Assembly (NCBI RefSeq): GCF_020217185.1
Contig: NZ_JAIWNX010000212.1
Span: forward strand, 1 to 10,000
DNA length: 10,000 bases
Origin: Asticcacaulis sp.
GTDB lineage: Bacteria; Pseudomonadota; Alphaproteobacteria; Caulobacterales; Caulobacteraceae
Direction of reading: 5' to 3'
Shown here piece after piece: positions 6,165-10,000 of the stretch (its first letter is position 1; each line of letters opens with the position of its first letter). The notes under the pieces were generated by a model that saw nothing but the letters and a program-made list of their open reading frames with translations, ran no database searches and was not told where the DNA came from. A program made the translations under genes and the position numbers.

Positions 6165-7039
6165 CCGCCGGGAAACGCCTGCGCCGCCGCGATCTGCTGC
6201 CTGAGCAGGACACACGCGAGGTGTCGCTGCACTACGTGATCGCCGTCCTGTTCTTTCTGGCGGCGTTGTCGGCCCTGATTGCGCTGGCCTCGAATCGCGC
6301 GGCGTCGGGCTGGTCGCGCGAAATCCGTGCCGAAGTGACGGTGCAGGTGCGCCCGACGGGGCTTGAAAGCGGCTCTGTCGCTGCGGCGCGCGCCGCCGAA
6401 GTGCTGGCCGGAGTGCCGGGCGTCAAGGAGGCCGCCGCTATCGAACCGGAGCGCGCCAAGGCGTTGATCAAGCCGTGGCTGGGCGATGCGGTGCTGGAGG
6501 ACCTGCCCTTGCCCAATCTGGTGGAGGTGCGGCTGGATGAGGCCAAACCGGCGAAGGCCACCGCCCTGTCGGAGGCGTTGTCAGAGAAGGAAATCGACGC
6601 CACCATCGACGATCATTCAACCTGGCTTCAGGATATTGAGACGTCTGCGTTGATTATCCGTCTGATTTCTCTGGGTATATTTTTACTGATTGCCTCCGCA
6701 GCGGCGGCGGTGGTGGGCTTTGCCACGCGCGCTGGGCTGATGGCGCGCGCCAATATTGTTGAGGTCCTGAGCCTGTGCGGCGCGACGGACACATTTATCG
6801 CCGGGCGGTTTCAGTTCCGCTTTGCGCGCATGGCCGCGATCTCCGGCCTCTTGGGTGCGGTAGCGGCGGGGCTGGTCATGGTGGTGATCAAGCTGACCGG
6901 ATCGTCGCAAAGCCTGTTGCTGGCTCTGCCCTTTTCGTGGCTGGACCTGTTGGTTTTGTTGCCCTGTCCACTGCTCGCCGCCTTGATTGCTGCGGGAACC
7001 GCGCGTATCGTAACCCTGAAGATGCTGGGGAAAAGCTGA
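6161..7039 (+). CDS. ftsX: Cell-division ABC transporter permease FtsX
   Basis: 292-residue inner-membrane partner of FtsE. A basic N-terminus (KRLRRRDLL) precedes TM1 (about 25-44). A periplasmic domain (45-163) has the FtsX pattern of short strands such as EVTVQVRP and LVEVRLDE, and TM2 (164-186), TM3 (224-244) and TM4 (260-285) follow. Four membrane segments with a large first periplasmic loop is the FtsX topology; that loop is the part expected to contact envelope hydrolase regulators. It is shorter than the roughly 350-residue E. coli protein, mainly at the N-terminus. Its start codon overlaps the ftsE stop (ATGA), which implies translational coupling, and its stop shares one base with the next start (TGATG). 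Confidence 0.92.
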   Translation: MTAGKRLRRRDLLPEQDTREVSLHYVIAVLFFLAALSALIALASNRAASGWSREIRAEVTVQVRPTGLESGSVAAARAAEVLAGVPGVKEAAAIEPERAKALIKPWLGDAVLEDLPLPNLVEVRLDEAKPAKATALSEALSEKEIDATIDDHSTWLQDIETSALIIRLISLGIFLLIASAAAAVVGFATRAGLMARANIVEVLSLCGATDTFIAGRFQFRFARMAAISGLLGAVAAGLVMVVIKLTGSSQSLLLALPFSWLDLLVLLPCPLLAALIAAGTARIVTLKMLGKS

Positions 7040-7683
7040 TGCGCCGCCTTGTGGCCGTGGTTTTGGTGGTTGGATTGTGGTTGGCCGGGCTTTACGCCTT
7101 CGCCGACCGCGTTATCCATTCGACTCCGGCCGCCGAACCGGAAGAGGCCGCCGACGCCATCGTCGTGCTGACCGGTGCGTCGGACATGCGCATCAAGGAA
7201 GGTATGCGCTTGCTGGAGCGACGCAAGGGCGCGCGCATGCTGATTTCCGGCGTCAACCGCGAAGTGAAGCGCGAAGAATTGCTGCCCGTCACTGAAGGCT
7301 CCAAAAAGCTCTATGAGTGCTGTGTCGATCTGGGGTACGAGGCGCAGACTACGCTCGGCAACGCCTACGAGGTGGCTGAGTGGGCCAAGGCCAAGGGGTT
7401 CGATGACCTGATCGTCGTGACCTCGGATTATCACATGCCGCGCAGCCTGCTGGAGATCAAGGCAGCCTTGCCGGGGGTCAAGTTACACGCCTATCCGGTG
7501 GCCACCCCGACGCTTGATGCGCGCGAGTGGTGGAAATCGTGGCGCAGTTCGCGCATGCTGATTGTGGAATACAGTAAGTATTTGGCCATATTGGCGCGTG
7601 ATATTTTTTCCAGCCTGACCGGTTCGGGCAAAAAGGATGAGACCGCAGCCGGTGAGGCTGCGGCGGAAGGTTCGGCCTCTTGA
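7039..7683 (+). CDS. YdcF-like DUF218 membrane-anchored protein
   Basis: 214 residues. An N-terminal membrane anchor (about 4-20) is followed by a DUF218 domain: ADAIVVLTG (38-46), an Arg-rich MRIKEGMRLLERR helix, LISGVN (68-73), TTLGNAYEVAEW (104-115) and VVTSDYHMPRS (126-136). These are the conserved blocks of the YdcF/SanA-like family, whose members are linked to envelope and peptidoglycan-precursor processes without a settled reaction. The C-terminal 20 residues are a low-complexity Ala/Glu/Gly/Ser tail. It is the third gene of the ftsEX operon, one-base overlap with ftsX and TTGA overlap with plsC, so a cell-envelope role is a reasonable inference. Confidence 0.85.
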   Translation: MRRLVAVVLVVGLWLAGLYAFADRVIHSTPAAEPEEAADAIVVLTGASDMRIKEGMRLLERRKGARMLISGVNREVKREELLPVTEGSKKLYECCVDLGYEAQTTLGNAYEVAEWAKAKGFDDLIVVTSDYHMPRSLLEIKAALPGVKLHAYPVATPTLDAREWWKSWRSSRMLIVEYSKYLAILARDIFSSLTGSGKKDETAAGEAAAEGSAS

Positions 7684-8408
7684 ATTTCCTGCGTTCAGTT
7701 GTTTTCGTCGTCTGGCTTTATGGTCTGGTCGTGATCATCGGCCTGTTGGGCACGCCCTTCATGCTGCTGTCGCGGCGCTGGGGAATGCAGACGGTTAAGC
7801 TGTGGGCGCATCTGGTCCTTTTTGGCCTGCGCTATATCTGTGGCGTCAAGGTTGAGTTCCGCGGGCTGGAGCACCGGCCGAAGGGGGCGGCTCTGATCGC
7901 GGGCAAGCACCTCAGTATGCTCGATACGATTGCACCGTTTGTCGTGCTGGATGACCCTTGCTTTGTGCTGAAGAAGGAACTGACCTACCTGCCGTTTTTC
8001 GGCTGGTATATCTGGCGTACGCGCATGATCCCCATACGCCGCAAGGATGCCTCCAAGGCCTTACGCGCCATGGTCATCGACGCGCGCGACCGGTTGGAGA
8101 ACGCGCGGCAGATCCTGATTTTTGCCGAAGGTACGCGCTCAGAGGTGGGGCAGGACCCGGAGTACAAACCGGGCGTCGCCGCACTTTATCGCGACCTCGC
8201 ATTTCCCTGCCATCTGCTGGCCACCAATTCCGGTCAGTGCTGGCCGGCGCACGGCATCATCCGCAAACCCGGCACGGTGGTGTTCGAATTCTTGCCGCCC
8301 GTTCCGGCCGGGCTGAAGCGCGGCGAATTCATGAGCGAAATCAAGACGCGCATAGAGAGTGCGTCGAATGCGCTGATTGCAGAAAACCGCAAGGCCTCAG
8401 TTGAATAG
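7680..8408 (+). CDS. plsC: 1-acyl-sn-glycerol-3-phosphate acyltransferase
   Basis: 242-residue membrane-associated acyltransferase, expected to acylate lysophosphatidic acid to phosphatidic acid in phospholipid synthesis. The N-terminal hydrophobic segment is about 7-30. Motif I is KHLSMLD with His77 and Asp82 (the HX4D catalytic pair), an Arg-rich stretch WRTRMIPIRR (112-121) follows, and motif III is FAEGTRS (148-154). The start is TTG at 7680, overlapping the previous stop (TTGA), with GGAAGG 9 bp upstream; there is no ATG in frame near the conserved N-terminus. It is the last gene of the ftsE operon. Related acyltransferases for other lysophospholipids or ornithine lipids share these motifs, so substrate choice is less certain than the fold. 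Confidence 0.87.
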   Translation: MNFLRSVVFVVWLYGLVVIIGLLGTPFMLLSRRWGMQTVKLWAHLVLFGLRYICGVKVEFRGLEHRPKGAALIAGKHLSMLDTIAPFVVLDDPCFVLKKELTYLPFFGWYIWRTRMIPIRRKDASKALRAMVIDARDRLENARQILIFAEGTRSEVGQDPEYKPGVAALYRDLAFPCHLLATNSGQCWPAHGIIRKPGTVVFEFLPPVPAGLKRGEFMSEIKTRIESASNALIAENRKASVE

Positions 8409-8409
8409 A

Positions 8410-8427
8410 GCCGGAGCGTACTCCGGC
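8410..8427. terminator. Hairpin between convergent plsC and the Cys-rich gene, probable terminator
   Basis: GCCGGAG-CGTA-CTCCGGC is a perfect 7-bp stem starting two bases after the plsC stop codon; the minus-strand copy has a UACG loop. Neither side has a proper U-run (TCTATT on the minus side, CCCCGC on the plus side), so it may be an inefficient or Rho-assisted terminator. Confidence 0.5.
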
Positions 8428-8445
8428 CCCGCAACTATGGGTTAC

Positions 8446-8634
8446 TTATTTGCACTTCTTCTTGCAATCCAGCCACGCGGCGCGGCACTTTTCTTCGGAC
8501 GTACCGGCCTTCTGGCAGGCCTGATAGGTGTCATTGCACTTTTTGCGGCAATCGGCGCTTTGCGCATAGCCCGTACCGGCCAGCAAGGCTGACAGTGTGA
8601 TCGCGGCGACCGCGATCTTACCCAGGTGTTTCAT
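8446..8634 (-). CDS. Small secreted six-cysteine protein with mirror-symmetric spacing
   Basis: 62 residues; family not recognised. Residues 1-24 form a signal peptide (hydrophobic 7-20, cleavage after GYA), so the mature product is about 38 residues and periplasmic or secreted. It holds six cysteines at 29, 33, 40, 50, 57 and 61, giving C-X3-C-X6-C-X9-C-X6-C-X3-C, exactly symmetric about residue 45. It is rich in Lys, Asp and Glu. The likely form is a helical hairpin with disulfides 29-61, 33-57 and 40-50; metal binding is an alternative. I chose the ATG at 8634 over an in-frame start at 8697 because AAGGGAGG lies 6 bp upstream and the signal peptide begins there. The gene appears to be its own unit, convergent with plsC. 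No promoter could be fixed. Confidence 0.8.
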   Translation of the reverse strand: MKHLGKIAVAAITLSALLAGTGYAQSADCRKKCNDTYQACQKAGTSEEKCRAAWLDCKKKCK

Positions 8635-8780
8635 TGGACGCCTCCCTTGGCGATTTTTCCCAATTTTCACGTGCCTTAACCCGGTATCAGGCGGCACTTT
8701 TTAGCCCTGACCGACTATGGGGTTCGGCCATTGATTAATACTGTATCCCAAATTCAAGATTCGCCAAGAGGGAGAATAAC

Positions 8781-8800
8781 ATCGGTATCGGCGTACCGAT
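8781..8800 (-). terminator. Possible weak terminator hairpin after the DUF2059-like operon
   Basis: ATCGGTA (8781-8787) and TACCGAT (8794-8800) form a perfect 7-bp stem around six bases. It begins within the stop codon of the 45-residue ORF on the minus strand and is followed by GTTATTCTC, a poor U-run. It could slow or end leftward transcription before the Cys-rich gene. Confidence 0.35.
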
Positions 8801-8937
8801 CAATAGGCCGCCAGAAGGCTGGGGCCGGTCGTGTGCGCGGCATGCTTGTTTTGCGGTAGCAGAAGGCAGGCGGGGGCCGCCGCCAGGACCAGCAGGCCCA
8901 GAGTCAGAAACAGCGCCTTGAGGACCGGCGACCTCAT
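8800..8937 (-). CDS. Short signal-peptide protein overlapping the DUF2059-like gene
   Basis: 45 residues, not recognised. It starts at the ATG at 8937, which overlaps the stop of the upstream gene as ATGA, the same coupling used in the ftsE operon. The N-terminus (MRSPVLKALF) leads into a Leu/Ala-rich hydrophobic segment (about 8-21) and APAC (22-24 plus Cys24). The pattern is either a signal peptide cleaved after APA or a lipoprotein-like Cys with an atypical lipobox, since Ala sits at -3. The mature tail is about 20 residues with two His and Leu-Leu-Ala-Ala-Tyr at the end. Codon third positions are mostly G or C like real genes here. It would be missed by annotation with a length cut-off. 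Confidence 0.6.
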   Translation of the reverse strand: MRSPVLKALFLTLGLLVLAAAPACLLLPQNKHAAHTTGPSLLAAY

Positions 8938-9689
8938 GGTTTTTCAAATTCCTGAACGATCTTCAGCGCGGAAATCTGCATGACCAGCGTGGCGTTCTTG
9001 TCCAGTTCACCCGTGTCGTCGATACGCATCTGGGTCAGCTTGCGCTGAGCATCGCTGTCGTTGACACGGGTCAGGTACAGAAGCTCCTCCTTGCTGAGGT
9101 TCTGCGCGTGACCGCGCGCCGTCAGGGTGAGGATCTTGTCGCCCAGCTCGGTCGAAACGGTCGCCACAATCGTCGCCAGACGATAGCGGTCGCTTTCATT
9201 CAGGCTATTGAAATCTATGTACTTACCCACTTCGCCAATGATCAGGCGCATGTGCACTTCGCTGACGAAGTGGCGGATAATGGCCTCGGTGCCATCCACT
9301 TCCAGCAACTGTTGCGCCAGCTCAACACGTTCGGCGAAATCACCAGTGGGTTTGGCGGGACCGACCGGGCCAACGTCCTGCGCCGCCGCCGTCACCACGG
9401 GTGGCGGGCTTTCGATCATATCGACCGAAGGCGCGATTTCGCCAGAGGGCTGCGCCACAGGGGCCGGATTGATTTTAGCCACAGTCTGGGCCGGGATGGG
9501 TGCCTGAGCCGGTGACGCGCCTTGCGGTGCCGTCGCGGTGACCGGCGGATTCATCCGCTTTTGCTCCGGCTTCGGCATGACGGCTATACGCGCGCCGGGT
9601 TCACGTTCCGGTTCGCGCGCCTGTGCCCCCATGGCCCCCATCAGCCCCATCAGCCCCACACCCGTCATCACGTGCTTCAAATACACCAC
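8934..9689 (-). CDS. Secreted DUF2059-like protein with a Pro/Ala-rich linker
   Basis: 251 residues from the GTG at 9689. A signal peptide (1-24, Met/Gly-rich, ending GAQA) is followed by a long Pro/Ala/Gln-rich low-complexity stretch (about 25-115) and a helical C-terminal domain (117-251). That domain resembles DUF2059: AERVELAQQLLEVDG near its start, then ARGHAQNLSKEELLYL with the LS-x-EEL pattern. The family is periplasmic with no assigned function. GGGGG lies 5 bp before the GTG; an internal ATG at 9668 would still leave a signal peptide. It follows a paralogous gene by 30 bp and overlaps the 45-residue ORF downstream. The start is moderately sure, the family assignment tentative. Confidence 0.7.
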   Translation of the reverse strand: MVYLKHVMTGVGLMGLMGAMGAQAREPEREPGARIAVMPKPEQKRMNPPVTATAPQGASPAQAPIPAQTVAKINPAPVAQPSGEIAPSVDMIESPPPVVTAAAQDVGPVGPAKPTGDFAERVELAQQLLEVDGTEAIIRHFVSEVHMRLIIGEVGKYIDFNSLNESDRYRLATIVATVSTELGDKILTLTARGHAQNLSKEELLYLTRVNDSDAQRKLTQMRIDDTGELDKNATLVMQISALKIVQEFEKP

Positions 9690-9719
9690 TCAAACCCCCA
9701 TCTCACAATGCGCTACCGG

Positions 9720-10000
9720 TCAGCCCGAAATGGCTTCCTTGAATGTCTTGATAATTTTTATCACCGCTTCGACCATGTAGCTCTGGATCTGCTGGGCATT
9801 GGCGTCGGGATTCGCGAACTTGCTCGTATTATACTTGGCCGCAACCGGGCCGGAATTGGCGCTGATCAGGGTCAGGATTTCTTCTTCGCTGAAATTGGCG
9901 GACTGAGCCGTCGCGATCTGGTCGATAATGCTGGCTTCGGCCTCTTTCAGTACGCGGTCGGCGATCTGATTGAACTTCAGCTCATCGGCACCACTAAGCG
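9720..10000 (-). CDS. DUF2059-like protein, C-terminal part only
   Basis: An open frame enters from the right edge and ends at TGA 9720-9722, giving 92 visible residues; the start is beyond the window. It is helical with NFSEEEILTL at about 36-45 of the visible part, matching NLSKEELLYL of the next gene, and ends KEAISG. Aligned end to end the two proteins keep the same spacing from the LS/FS-x-EE motif to the C-terminus, so they look like tandem paralogues. It lies 30 bp upstream of the second copy on the same strand, so they are probably co-transcribed. Full length, signal peptide and start cannot be seen. Confidence 0.75.
   Translation of the reverse strand, partial: LSGADELKFNQIADRVLKEAEASIIDQIATAQSANFSEEEILTLISANSGPVAAKYNTSKFANPDANAQQIQSYMVEAVIKIIKTFKEAISG

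Noticed and set aside
8377..8592. A plus-strand 71-codon frame with hydrophobic segments after plsC
   Set aside because: It is antisense to the Cys-rich gene; the hydrophobicity comes from complementing Lys/Cys-rich codons and a signal peptide. The minus strand has the strong ribosome site.
8735..8947. A 70-codon minus-strand frame beginning just upstream of the 45-residue ORF
   Set aside because: It has Pro/Gly-rich shadow composition, overlaps the DUF2059-like gene in another frame, and has no signal or ribosome site, unlike the ATGA-coupled frame chosen.
9636..9658. A 9-bp tandem repeat (CCCCATCAG, about 2.5 copies) in the signal peptide of the DUF2059-like gene
   Set aside because: It is in frame and short, encoding the Met-Gly-Leu steps of a hydrophobic segment; there is no sign of phase variation.

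Overview
This GC-rich window is chromosomal DNA of an alphaproteobacterium, most likely from the Caulobacteraceae (Caulobacter, Asticcacaulis or Brevundimonas type). That placement is inferred from the style of the proteins, the ftsE-ftsX-DUF218-plsC cluster divergent from an MJ0042 zinc-ribbon gene, and TTAA-type repeats resembling CtrA sites. No phage, plasmid, insertion sequence, CRISPR array or RNA gene is visible. Most of the window is ordinary core genome; the less ordinary parts are an intergenic palindrome cluster and a group of small secreted or periplasmic proteins at the right end.

Left part (1-2414, minus strand): a small outer-membrane beta-barrel protein ending in a strong intrinsic terminator, preceded by a transmembrane methyl-accepting chemotaxis protein. 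The 375-bp gap 2415-2789 separates this gene from a plus-strand secreted esterase. It holds a TTAA direct repeat near the chemotaxis gene, a REP/BIME-like cluster of hairpins, and a 14-bp LacI/GalR-type operator in front of the esterase. The esterase ends at a terminator that also serves the converging gene.

Middle part (3819-8408): on the minus strand an MJ0042 zinc-ribbon/DUF3426 membrane protein with a histidine-rich tail is followed after 16 bp by hpt, a purine-salvage phosphoribosyltransferase. Divergently, ftsE, ftsX, a DUF218 (YdcF-like) membrane protein and plsC form a tightly packed operon in which every junction overlaps (ATGA, TGATG, TTGA). It combines cell-division and peptidoglycan-hydrolase control (FtsEX) with envelope and phospholipid synthesis (PlsC).

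Right part (8446-10000, minus strand): a 62-residue secreted protein whose six cysteines are spaced in perfect mirror symmetry (3-6-9-6-3), then an operon transcribed leftward from beyond the window edge. That operon has a partial DUF2059-like gene, a second DUF2059-like gene with a signal peptide and a Pro/Ala-rich linker, and a 45-residue signal-peptide-bearing ORF that overlaps it by ATGA. The two DUF2059-like proteins look like tandem paralogues.
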